Positions 44,742-52,951 of a stretch of 64,000 nucleotides of DNA are shown piece by piece; the first letter of the stretch is position 1, and each line of letters starts with the position of its first letter. Source of the stretch: Hydromonas sp. (GTDB lineage: Bacteria > Pseudomonadota > Gammaproteobacteria > Burkholderiales > Burkholderiaceae); contig JAFEII010000003.1 of assembly GCA_017495165.1 (NCBI GenBank), positions 56,392 through 120,391 of the forward strand, given 5' to 3'. The position numbers and the translations under genes were made by a program. The notes below the pieces were generated by a model that worked only from the letters and a program-made list of their open reading frames with translations, made no database searches and was not told where the DNA came from.

Positions 44742-46829
44742 TTAAATTTCCGCTGGATCAATTTCGAGCAGCCAATTCAAGCGGCTCTTCTGCGCCAAAA
44801 TTGCCGCCTGCAATAAAGGCGCAAAGGCTTGCAGGCGCGCCCGAGACGGTGATTCTATCAGCATTTGCGCACGTTCAAGCTGATTAACGCGCACCATATT
44901 CATCGGCACCGCCGCATTCACCGTCATACTGGCAAACTCAGGGTTCTCATCAATCAGTTGAATCGCAAGCAGTCGCACCTCATTGGCAAACCCAAGCGCA
45001 AGTTTGATATTAGCGGCCGCCACATGCAGCAGCGCATGCGCCGAGAACGGCGGCAAACCAAGCTGCTCACGCACCGCCAGCTCATCATTGGCGTAGCCTT
45101 CATAATCATGCCCAAGAATTGAACCCCACAGCGGATGCTCCACAAACCCCGTTTGAATATACACATGCCCCGCAACCTGACCGCGTCCCGCACGGCCAAT
45201 CACCTGCTGCATCAGGGCAAACAAACGTTCAGGCGCCCGATAATCTTGCGCAAACAAGCCACTGTCCACATCCAACACCCCGACAGTCGTTAAATGCGCC
45301 CAATCATGCCCTTTTGCCAACATTTGCGTCCCAATCACCACGTCAACCACGCCCGCCGAAATATCGGCCAACACCTCCTCAAGCTCACCTTTTTTACGCG
45401 TGGTGTCCGCATCAACCCGCCGCACAACCGCATTTGGCCACGATTTTTTGACCGACTCTTCTAAGCGCTGCGTGCCTTGCCCGACCGGCAACATATCGGC
45501 ATTGCCGCATTTGGCACACACAGAAGGCACACGCTCGTCGCGCCCACAATGATGGCAGTGCAAACGCCGCGTGGTTTGGTGATACACAAAATGCGCGCTG
45601 CAGGCAGAGCAATCATGCACATAACCACAATGACCGCAATACAAAACCGGCGCATAACCACGTCGATTTTGGAACAGCAAACTGGTTTGCCGTGCATTCA
45701 TCGCACGGTCAAGCGCATTGCGCACGGTATTTGAAATACCATCCTGAACCGCATTTTTTTGCACATCAATCAACTGAACGGTTGGCAAAACCGAGCCGCT
45801 CACAGCACGCTGCGCCAAGCGATGCAAGCCATAGCGCCCAGAACGTGCGTTGTGCCATGTTTCCAATGAAGGCGTCGCAGAGCCCAACACAATCGGAATT
45901 TTCAATTGATGCGCCCGATAAATCGCCACATCACGCGCCGAATAGCGCACGCCCTCCATTTGGCGGTACGAAGCATCATGCTCCTCATCCACCACAATCG
46001 CTTTGAGGTGGGGCAACATCGTTAAAACCGCCAAACGCGTCCCCAAAATCACCCGTGCATGCCCGCTCGCCGCACGCCAAAAATTCAGCAAGCGCACAGA
46101 TTCCGTCAGTTTACTGTGCAACGTCACCACCGCATCCGCGCCAAACCGCTCAACCAAGCGCAACGAAAACTGCGGCGTCAAATTAATTTCAGGCACCAAA
46201 ATCAAAACCTGCGAATCCGCATCACGGCTCAAAATCTCTGCCAAATACTGCAAATACACCTCAGTTTTACCGCTACCAGTCACCCCAAACAACAGCTGCG
46301 TACGGCGCTCATCCGTGTGCAGCGCCTTTAAAACATCCGTCTGCGTCTGTGTCAACTGGAGTGGCTGCGCCAATTGAAGCGGTGCAGGCTGATGCTGAAT
46401 TTTTTGCCATTTTTTCCAAGCCGCCTGACCTGTCCGCAAAGAAACCGTGCCACAAGCCTCATCAAACAACAAGCCGCGCCCATTGCGCAGCGCAATCGGC
46501 AGCGCAGGCAACGCAACCTCTCCCAAACCGCGCAAATAATATTTGGAAATAAATCGAATCAAATCCAACCAAGCCGCATCAGCCAACGGCACAAAAGGCA
46601 CTGCAGCCTTAACCCGCTTGAGCTTTTGAACTGGCACATCGCTGTGTTCACTCAGCCCAACGACCAAGCCCACCAAGGTTTGGCGGCCAAAATCAACCAA
46701 AACCGCGCGCCCCACCCAAGACTCAGCAGAGGATTCGGGCATATTTAAGGGCGGCAAATAATCAAAAATGCCAGTGGCAGAAACCGCCACCGGCACATCG
46801 CAAATCACTTGAAAAAATACTGCACTCAT
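44742..46829 (-). CDS. priA: Primosomal protein N' (replication restart helicase PriA)
   Basis: Superfamily 2 DNA helicase that reloads the replisome at stalled forks; 695 residues. It has the N-terminal fork-binding domain (LVDFGRQTLVGLVVG), Walker A GVTGSGKT at 182-189, and DEEH at 281-284. A cysteine-rich zinc region follows (CGHCGYVHDCSACS, then CHHCGRDE and CAKCG), set between helicase lobes, as in PriA. Helicase motifs V/VI are seen in GTQMLAKGHDW and QQVIGRAGRGQ. The 355-base spacer upstream holds DnaA-box-like sites. Its partner PriB is encoded in the rpsF operon. Confidence 0.96.
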   Translation of the reverse strand: MSAVFFQVICDVPVAVSATGIFDYLPPLNMPESSAESWVGRAVLVDFGRQTLVGLVVGLSEHSDVPVQKLKRVKAAVPFVPLADAAWLDLIRFISKYYLRGLGEVALPALPIALRNGRGLLFDEACGTVSLRTGQAAWKKWQKIQHQPAPLQLAQPLQLTQTQTDVLKALHTDERRTQLLFGVTGSGKTEVYLQYLAEILSRDADSQVLILVPEINLTPQFSLRLVERFGADAVVTLHSKLTESVRLLNFWRAASGHARVILGTRLAVLTMLPHLKAIVVDEEHDASYRQMEGVRYSARDVAIYRAHQLKIPIVLGSATPSLETWHNARSGRYGLHRLAQRAVSGSVLPTVQLIDVQKNAVQDGISNTVRNALDRAMNARQTSLLFQNRRGYAPVLYCGHCGYVHDCSACSAHFVYHQTTRRLHCHHCGRDERVPSVCAKCGNADMLPVGQGTQRLEESVKKSWPNAVVRRVDADTTRKKGELEEVLADISAGVVDVVIGTQMLAKGHDWAHLTTVGVLDVDSGLFAQDYRAPERLFALMQQVIGRAGRGQVAGHVYIQTGFVEHPLWGSILGHDYEGYANDELAVREQLGLPPFSAHALLHVAAANIKLALGFANEVRLLAIQLIDENPEFASMTVNAAVPMNMVRVNQLERAQMLIESPSRARLQAFAPLLQAAILAQKSRLNWLLEIDPAEI

Positions 46830-47184
46830 TCAAACGCCTTTTTTGTAAAACCAGTTGAAGTTATCCACCCAAGCCCTTGATATTAAAAGGCTTTCAACTT
46901 ACCCACAAAACCTGTGGATAAGTCTGTGCACAACACTCAAAACAGCCCTTGCACCGCTGAAAAATCAAGCCCAGAACCACAATGCTTAATTATTACACAC
47001 TTATTAAAACCCAATAAAAACAAGGCATTACAAAATAAAATATGACCTATTAACCACTCAGCTTGCCCGCCTACAAAAAAACCAAAAAAACAAAACCCCT
47101 GTGGGCAACTGTGCTTTCCATGAGCTTTTCAGCCTACGTAATAACCACCGTGAATTAAAAACACCCCCAACAAAAAGTCAGCTT
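46830..47184. other. priA-hemE spacer with DnaA-box-like cluster and AT-rich tract
   Basis: Non-coding, 355 bases. A perfect DnaA box lies at 46913-46921 (TGTGGATAA, the reverse of TTATCCACA). One-mismatch boxes are TTATCCACC at 46861-46869 and TTACCCACA at 46899-46907. Weaker matches are TGTGCACAA at 46925-46933 and TGTGGGCAA at 47100-47108. An AT-rich stretch covers about 46981-47050. The boxes nearest priA lie 32-100 bases before its start, so they could equally be a DnaA-controlled priA promoter. Confidence 0.6.
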
Positions 47185-48255
47185 TTAAATATTCTTAGAC
47201 TTACTATAAGTGTGCACCTCGTCCACCAAAATTTTGACAGTCTCGGGCGCCGTAAATTGTGAGATCCCATGCCCCAAGTTAAACACATGCCCCGCATGAG
47301 GGCCAAACGCATCCAAAACGCGCCGCACTTCCGCTCGAATCACGGCTTCAGAACCAAACAAAACCGACGGGTCAAGATTGCCCTGCAAAGCCACTCGGCT
47401 CCCCACACGCGTGCGCGCAGAACCAATATCAGACATCCAATCAAGCCCCAAACCATCCGCGCCTGTATCAGCCATCAACTCAAGCCACGCGCCCCCCCCT
47501 TTGGTAAACAACGTCACGGGAATATGCACACCATTAAATTCACGCGTTAAACCAGCCAAAACCTGACGCATATACGCCAAAGAAAATGCCTCATACGCTG
47601 CGCCTGACAACACGCCACCCCACGTATCAAAAAGCATCACAGACTGCGCACCCGCAGCGATTTGCGCATTCAAATACGCAGTTGTCGCCAGCGCATTGAC
47701 CGCCAGAATATGGTGCAACAACTCAGGGCGACGGTACATCATGGTTTTAATCGTGCGAAACTCCTTAGACGAGCCGCCCTCAACCATGTAACACGCAATC
47801 GTAAACGGACTGCCCGCAAAACCAATCAGCGGCACGCGTCCATTTAGAGCGGTGCGAATACGCGTCACCGCATCAAACACATACTGCAAACGCGCCATAT
47901 CAGGCACTTCAAGGCGTTGAACCGCCACCTCGTCTTGGATTGGGCGATCAAAAATCGGGCCTTCGCCTTCAACAAAACGCAAGCCCAACCCCATCGCATC
48001 AGGCACAGTCAAAATATCACTAAATAAAATCGCCGCATCCAAGCCAAAACGGTCAATTGGTTGCAACGTCACCTCCGTTGCCAGCTCAGGGTTTTGCGCC
48101 AACGCCATAAAACTACCAGCCTGCGCACGTGTGGCGCGGTACTCAGGCAAAAAACGCCCAGCTTGGCGCATCAACCAGACGGGCGTATAAGGGGTTGATT
48201 CACGGCGCAAAGCACGCAAATAAACATCGTTTTGGAGCGGGGCGAACAATGACAT
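47185..48255 (-). CDS. hemE: Uroporphyrinogen decarboxylase
   Basis: Converts uroporphyrinogen III to coproporphyrinogen III in heme synthesis. The 356-residue barrel has the UROD signatures [16 protein letters not shown] near residue 28 and [16 protein letters not shown] around residue 145, plus a C-terminal FNLGHGI. The catalytic Asp is in the [16 protein letters not shown] segment. I use the ATG at 48255; the frame runs to 48351 but the extra part has no family similarity. A -10-like TACAAT lies upstream. It reads towards the DnaA-box spacer and priA. Confidence 0.96.
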   Translation of the reverse strand: MSLFAPLQNDVYLRALRRESTPYTPVWLMRQAGRFLPEYRATRAQAGSFMALAQNPELATEVTLQPIDRFGLDAAILFSDILTVPDAMGLGLRFVEGEGPIFDRPIQDEVAVQRLEVPDMARLQYVFDAVTRIRTALNGRVPLIGFAGSPFTIACYMVEGGSSKEFRTIKTMMYRRPELLHHILAVNALATTAYLNAQIAAGAQSVMLFDTWGGVLSGAAYEAFSLAYMRQVLAGLTREFNGVHIPVTLFTKGGGAWLELMADTGADGLGLDWMSDIGSARTRVGSRVALQGNLDPSVLFGSEAVIRAEVRRVLDAFGPHAGHVFNLGHGISQFTAPETVKILVDEVHTYSKSKNI

Positions 48256-48349
48256 AGCAGGACTTTCAAAGTGGCATAAACCGTCATTGTAACAACTGCG
48301 CTCAATTACCGCCATTGATTCAAGCACCAAAGAGTCAAACTGCGCCCGC

Positions 48350-48379
48350 AAAAAAGCACCTACTTGAGGTGCTTTTTTT
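48350..48379 (-). terminator. Terminator of the amino-acid ABC operon
   Basis: GCACCT / AGGTGC stem with a five-base loop between an A-run and a seven-T run, about 45 bases after the ATPase gene and before hemE. Flanks allow function in both directions. Confidence 0.85.
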
Positions 48380-48425
48380 GCGATAACGTTGTTCTCGCTA
48401 CAAATCTCAATATTTATTTCAATAT

Positions 48426-49211
48426 TTATTTCAAATTGCCCGACAAAAACTGCTGCAACCGCTGAGATTTTGGGGCAGCAAGCACCTCACGCGGATTGCC
48501 TTGCTCCTCAATAACGCCTTTATGCAAGAAAATTAAGTGATTGGACACTTCACGCGCAAAGCCCATTTCATGGGTCACAATCACCATGGTGCGTCCCTCA
48601 TCTGCCAAACTGCGCATCACCTTAAGCACCTCGCCCACCAATTCAGGATCCAGCGCCGACGTAGGCTCATCAAACAAAATCACTTCGGGCTCCATCACCA
48701 ACGCCCGCGCAATCGCCACACGCTGTTGCTGTCCGCCCGACATCGCCGATGGGTATTTATCTTCCGCGCCGACCAAACCGACTTTTGCCAAATACTGCGT
48801 CGCTTTTGCCGTCGCCTCAGCCTTGCTCATGCCAAACACACGCATGGGCGCTTCAATCAAGTTTTCCAACACCGTCATGTGCGACCACAAATTAAAGTGT
48901 TGAAACACCATGCACAAACGGCTGCGGAACCGTTGCAACTGCTTATTATCCGTCGCGCTCATTTCGCCGCCCACCGTTTTCGCCTCCAAACCCAATGCTT
49001 CGCCATTAAGCTCGATGCTGCCTTGATTCGGGCGCTCAAGTAAATTGATGCAGCGCAAAAATGTGCTCTTGCCCGAACCACTCGAACCAATAATGCTGAT
49101 CACGTCGCCTGCGTGCGCCGCCAGCGATACACCGCGCAACACCACATTGTCGCCATAACTTTTATGAATATCTGTGACACTCAAGGTTAATTTTGTCGTT
49201 TGACTGTTCAT
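48426..49211 (-). CDS. Basic amino acid ABC transporter, ATP-binding protein (HisP/AotP-like)
   Basis: ATPase of a polar amino acid importer, 261 residues. It has Walker [11 protein letters not shown]-loop [16 protein letters not shown], signature [15 protein letters not shown], Walker [15 protein letters not shown] and the H-loop [11 protein letters not shown]. The Q-loop region with FNLW and the insertion near residues 75-90 match the HisP/AotP/ArtP group for histidine, arginine and ornithine. It is the last gene of a five-gene operon: binding protein, two permeases, AstE-like hydrolase, ATPase. Confidence 0.92.
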   Translation of the reverse strand: MNSQTTKLTLSVTDIHKSYGDNVVLRGVSLAAHAGDVISIIGSSGSGKSTFLRCINLLERPNQGSIELNGEALGLEAKTVGGEMSATDNKQLQRFRSRLCMVFQHFNLWSHMTVLENLIEAPMRVFGMSKAEATAKATQYLAKVGLVGAEDKYPSAMSGGQQQRVAIARALVMEPEVILFDEPTSALDPELVGEVLKVMRSLADEGRTMVIVTHEMGFAREVSNHLIFLHKGVIEEQGNPREVLAAPKSQRLQQFLSGNLK

Positions 49212-49294
49212 TTCTTGCCTCTGTAATTAGGTTTTATCTGTCCCACCGTAGACGCGTGAATCATCACGCCCAACCATGCTGCCAACTGCGCGCA

Positions 49295-50431
49295 CTAAGG
49301 CGACAATCCAGCGCCGTGCCCCAAATCGACCGCGCCCGCCACACTCGCCAAAATTTCACCTTTTTGCGTAAACTGCAACACCGCACGCGCATACACCACG
49401 CCATCAATCGGGCTCAGCACCTGTTCAGACCTGCCCTCAATCGGGTCAATCAGCTCGGCGAGCAATTGCCCCGCCGTCACATCATCGCCCGCCTGCGCAT
49501 GATAAACCACCACCCCCGCGCACGGCGCCAGCACATACACTTTGCCCGCCAATGGATAGGGCGGGCGCAACAAAGCAGGCGCTGCCACAACATCAGCCGC
49601 CGCCAAAGTCACATCGCCCAGCCCATGTAAAAACTGCACAATCGCCCGCGCGTCTTGCACGGCAAATGCATGTGAAATATCCGCACGCGAGCGCAACTCA
49701 ACGGTTGTGGTGGCGCAAGCGGGTGGAATATTTGAGTGTGGGTACGCGCCCGCCAACTGCGTCCAAGCAGTTGACAAAGCCTCATCAAACGGATTTGCGC
49801 CGCTGCTATCGGCCAATAATTGACATTGGCTGCCCAAATGCGCCGCCAACGGCTCAAACAGCGGCCACAAATCAGGCAAAGTGTACATGTGCAGCACTGC
49901 GCGCTCATCGCAATGCAAATCAAGCACCACATCCGCGTCAAACGCCAAGCCCACCAGCGCCAAGTGCATCGATTCAAGCGCATTTTTTGGCACAAATTCC
50001 GCCAACGCTTGCCGCATCGCGCCGCGAATCGTCGCGACATTTGCCGCAGCATCCTGCCGCAACACCGCGCCATTTTTTTGCAAATGCGCCAGCGTCAATT
50101 CAAATAAATTGAGCGCACCCAAACGGTTAAAATTTTGTCCCGACAAAAACTCAAACCGCCCAACCGCCGTATGATGCAGCGCCTGACTCAAACCAATCGG
50201 ATTGGCCAGCGGCACCAGCACAATGTGCGCATTGATGTACCCAGCTTGCTCTAACGCCAAAAACTGCGCACGCAAATGGTAAGCCGTGAGCGCCCCAGGC
50301 AATTCGTCGGCATGCAAACTCGCTTGAATATAAATTTTGCGCGCCGCCGACTCATCGCCAAAATGCAGCGCCGTGATGGTGCGTTGCGTGCCAATCGTAC
50401 CATCATTTAGGGGAATAATTTCCACTCGCAT
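49295..50431 (-). CDS. AstE/AspA-family zinc hydrolase inside a basic amino acid transporter operon
   Basis: A 378-residue protein of the succinylglutamate desuccinylase/aspartoacylase family (M14-like). The zinc ligands are visible as His40 and Glu43 in SLHADELPG and His173 in VLDLHCDE. The substrate-loop motif GQNFNR is at 98-103, and a catalytic Glu in VELRSRADI. A C-terminal biotinyl/lipoyl-like hammerhead region (VLAPCAGVVVYHAQAGDDV) follows, as in the AstE-like 'orf4' group. In Pseudomonas the aot operon for arginine/ornithine uptake has such a gene in the same place. Its substrate is unknown; amide bonds of acylated arginine or ornithine derivatives are a reasonable guess. Confidence 0.85.
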   Translation of the reverse strand: MRVEIIPLNDGTIGTQRTITALHFGDESAARKIYIQASLHADELPGALTAYHLRAQFLALEQAGYINAHIVLVPLANPIGLSQALHHTAVGRFEFLSGQNFNRLGALNLFELTLAHLQKNGAVLRQDAAANVATIRGAMRQALAEFVPKNALESMHLALVGLAFDADVVLDLHCDERAVLHMYTLPDLWPLFEPLAAHLGSQCQLLADSSGANPFDEALSTAWTQLAGAYPHSNIPPACATTTVELRSRADISHAFAVQDARAIVQFLHGLGDVTLAAADVVAAPALLRPPYPLAGKVYVLAPCAGVVVYHAQAGDDVTAGQLLAELIDPIEGRSEQVLSPIDGVVYARAVLQFTQKGEILASVAGAVDLGHGAGLSP

Positions 50432-50433
50432 GA

Positions 50434-51156
50434 TTAATGAGCCCTTGGTTTAAGGTGGGTTAAATAGCGTTTTTCCAAGCATTTAAACGCAAACACAACC
50501 GCCAAAGTCAGCCCCAAATACACCAAGCCTGCGGCGACATAAACAGGAAACGAGCGATAGGTTTCTTGCTGAATTTCTTGCGCTTTACCCATAATTTCAA
50601 CCAACGTAAACAATGAGGCCAAACTGGTTGCTTGTATCATCATAATCACTTCATTACTATAAGCCGGCAGCGCACGGCGCAAGCTCGATGGCAAAATAAT
50701 GTGCCGCATCACCTGAGACATGCTCATACCATATGCGCGCCCTGCTTCAACTTCACCATTGTCCATGTTGCGAATCGCACCAGAGAACAACTCGGTTGAA
50801 TACGCGGTTGTATTCAGGATAAATGCCAACAAAACCCACGGATAGGCGTCTTTCAAAAACTCAAACGCAGGAATTGCAATCAGCTGACCATACCATTGGG
50901 TTTCAGCCACGCCGTTATAAATCAAATACATCTGCACCAACAAAGGTGTGCCCGTAAAAAAATACGTATACGCACGCACCAATTTGGCACCAAACGTGCG
51001 CCGCTTTGAGTGCATAACTGCCAAAGGAACAGAGAGCAGCAGCCCCAACAACAACGAAGCAAAGGCCAAACTCAAGCTCAACGGCAAACCTTCAAAACAA
51101 GCCTTTATCGTGCGCAGCGTTAGCTCCATAAAACTTGGGGCAGTATCAGGACTCAT
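50434..51156 (-). CDS. Basic amino acid ABC transporter, permease (HisM/AotM-like)
   Basis: Inner-membrane permease of 240 residues with about five helices. The His/Glu/Gln/Arg/opine permease signature is present: EVEAGRAYGMSMSQVMRHIILP (EAA loop), preceded by AYSTELFSGAIRNM. The ATG at 51156 has GGAGG six bases upstream and overlaps the preceding permease gene by 11 bases. Three bases separate it from the AstE-like gene. Confidence 0.93.
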   Translation of the reverse strand: MSPDTAPSFMELTLRTIKACFEGLPLSLSLAFASLLLGLLLSVPLAVMHSKRRTFGAKLVRAYTYFFTGTPLLVQMYLIYNGVAETQWYGQLIAIPAFEFLKDAYPWVLLAFILNTTAYSTELFSGAIRNMDNGEVEAGRAYGMSMSQVMRHIILPSSLRRALPAYSNEVIMMIQATSLASLFTLVEIMGKAQEIQQETYRSFPVYVAAGLVYLGLTLAVVFAFKCLEKRYLTHLKPRAH

Positions 51157-51853
51157 ATCGAACCTCCACAACGCCGCGTGCATACAGGCGGTCTAGTTTA
51201 CGAAACAGTGACAAAGAAATGGCGGTGAGTAACAAAAACAACAACGCGCTGACCAAATTAAACAAAAACGATTGATACTCCGCCGTACCTGCGCCGCGCG
51301 CAATTCGAGTTAAATCTTCCAACCCAATCACCGACACCAAAGCCGTCGCTTTGGTCAAAATCAGCCAGTTATTGCGCACACCCGGTAGCGCGTAACGCAT
51401 CAACAATGGAAACGTAATTCTGCACAACACTTGAAACGACGTAAGACCATACGCAAATCCCGCCTCCATTTGCCCCGATGGAATTGCCAACATTGCGCCA
51501 CGGAACGTTTCGGTAAAATAAGCGCCAAAGATAAACGCCAGCGTCAAAACGCCCGCAACAAATGCGCTCACTTCAACGGGTTCAAAATCAAAATACGTCG
51601 TAAACGCATTCACCGCAGTTAAGAGGCTAAAGTAAATAAAAAACATCCAAACCAAATCAGGCACGCCACGCACCACGTTGGAATAAATTGCAGCAATGCG
51701 GCTAATGAGCGGATTGCTTGACAAACGCATGTTTGCCCCCATCAAACCGAGTAAAAATGCAAGCACAAACGACAGCACGCTCACTTGTACAGTCACCCAA
51801 GCACCACCCAAAATTCGCGGCATGTACGCCAAAACCATTTGAATTTTATCCAT
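51146..51853 (-). CDS. Basic amino acid ABC transporter, permease (HisQ/AotQ-like)
   Basis: Second permease of the importer, 235 residues with about five helices. It has FGAYFTETFRGAMLAIPSGQ and the EAA loop MEAGFAYGLTSFQVLCRITFP. It forms the heterodimeric channel with the next gene. It is preceded by a 108-base spacer that holds a strong hairpin, placing it downstream of the binding-protein gene. Confidence 0.93.
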   Translation of the reverse strand: MDKIQMVLAYMPRILGGAWVTVQVSVLSFVLAFLLGLMGANMRLSSNPLISRIAAIYSNVVRGVPDLVWMFFIYFSLLTAVNAFTTYFDFEPVEVSAFVAGVLTLAFIFGAYFTETFRGAMLAIPSGQMEAGFAYGLTSFQVLCRITFPLLMRYALPGVRNNWLILTKATALVSVIGLEDLTRIARGAGTAEYQSFLFNLVSALLFLLLTAISLSLFRKLDRLYARGVVEVRYES

Positions 51854-51910
51854 AAAAACGCTCTATTGATTGGCGCAAAATGCACCGTTATCGGTCAACC
51901 GCAATCCCAC

Positions 51911-51942
51911 GTAACAAGTGCCCAATGTTGGGCACTTGTTAC
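51911..51942 (-). promoter_or_regulatory. Intercistronic stem-loop between binding-protein and permease genes
   Basis: Perfect 14-bp stem GTAACAAGTGCCCA / TGGGCACTTGTTAC with a four-base loop and no T-run. In sugar and amino acid importers such hairpins stabilise the upstream mRNA so that the binding protein is made in excess over the permeases. The position here fits that role. Confidence 0.7.
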
Positions 51943-51961
51943 GACATCGTTGCTTCAGATA

Positions 51962-52819
51962 TTATTTGCTTGAGCCATAAATATCAAATTTAAAGTACTT
52001 GTCATTGATTTCTTTGTACTTACCATTTTTGCGAATGGTGTCAAAGGCTTTATTCAAATCATTAGCCAAAGCCTCATCCTCTTTGCGCACCGCAAAACCC
52101 GTGCCTTCACCCAAGATAGCAGTGTCCGCAGCGGCAGGCACATCCGCGCCCAATTGCGCAAAGCCTTTACCAGCAGGTTTATTCAAAAAACCATCAACCA
52201 CAGTCACACCATCGACAAAAATCACATCCGTGCGATTGGCGGTCAAGTCGTTGTATACGCCTTCAACGGTTTTGTAAGATTTGACTTTAGAATCTGGGTA
52301 GTATTTTTTGATGTAGGTTTCTTGAATCGTGCCCATTTGCACGCCAACTGTTTTGCCTTTTAAGCCTTCTGGCGTTGTTTGCAAGGTGCTGCCTGCCTTT
52401 GCCGCGAAGCGGTTTGGCGCATCCCAAATTTTATCGGTAAAACGAACTTCCAATTTACGCGCAGGTGTAATACTCAACGACGACACAATCATGTCGTATT
52501 TTTTTGCATTCAAGCCCGCAATAATCCCGTCAAAGTCTTGGTTCACAAATGTACATTCTGCTTTGATTTCAGCACACAGCTCTTTTGCAATATCAACGTC
52601 AAAACCGACAATTTCACCTGATGGATTGGTTGATTCAAACGGCGCATACGTCGCATCAGAGCCGATTTTTAATTGGCGTTTTTCACCTGCTGGCGCAGTT
52701 GTACCCGCTGCGGCGGTTGCGCCGTCAGTTGGTTTGGCTTCTTTTTTAGGCGTGCATGCCAACAACATGGCGGCGGCCAAAATACTGGTACTGAACATTG
52801 CAAGTTTACGATTCATCAT
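51962..52819 (-). CDS. Basic amino acid ABC transporter, substrate-binding lipoprotein
   Basis: Family 3 extracellular solute-binding protein, 285 residues. The N-terminus has a lipobox (MLLAC) after a hydrophobic stretch, so it is anchored as a lipoprotein. The mature start KIGSDATYAPFESTNPSGEIVGFDVDIAKEL (read around YAPFESTNP) and MIVSSLSITPARKLEVRFTD are typical of Lys/Arg/Orn/His-binding proteins. Among three close ATGs I chose 52819 because GGAG is seven bases upstream. First gene of the operon. Confidence 0.93.
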   Translation of the reverse strand: MMNRKLAMFSTSILAAAMLLACTPKKEAKPTDGATAAAGTTAPAGEKRQLKIGSDATYAPFESTNPSGEIVGFDVDIAKELCAEIKAECTFVNQDFDGIIAGLNAKKYDMIVSSLSITPARKLEVRFTDKIWDAPNRFAAKAGSTLQTTPEGLKGKTVGVQMGTIQETYIKKYYPDSKVKSYKTVEGVYNDLTANRTDVIFVDGVTVVDGFLNKPAGKGFAQLGADVPAAADTAILGEGTGFAVRKEDEALANDLNKAFDTIRKNGKYKEINDKYFKFDIYGSSK

Positions 52820-52951
52820 AATCATTCTCCAAAAAATTTAAAATTCCCAACCCACAAATCAAACATAATTTAACCGGCGCAAGTCTAACATAATTCATTT
52901 TTACGGCAACTAATTTTCATCGATTTGACATCAATTTTGCACCAAATTGGT

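Noticed and set aside
46830..47184. Definite chromosomal origin call
   Set aside because: The DnaA boxes are real by sequence, but dnaA/dnaN are not adjacent and no skew switch is visible by eye. I kept it as a finding rather than calling oriC.
49552..50112. Plus-strand open frame of 186 codons opposite the AstE-like gene
   Set aside because: Composition (many Pro, His, Ala, Arg) and position opposite a conserved zinc hydrolase show it is an antisense artefact.
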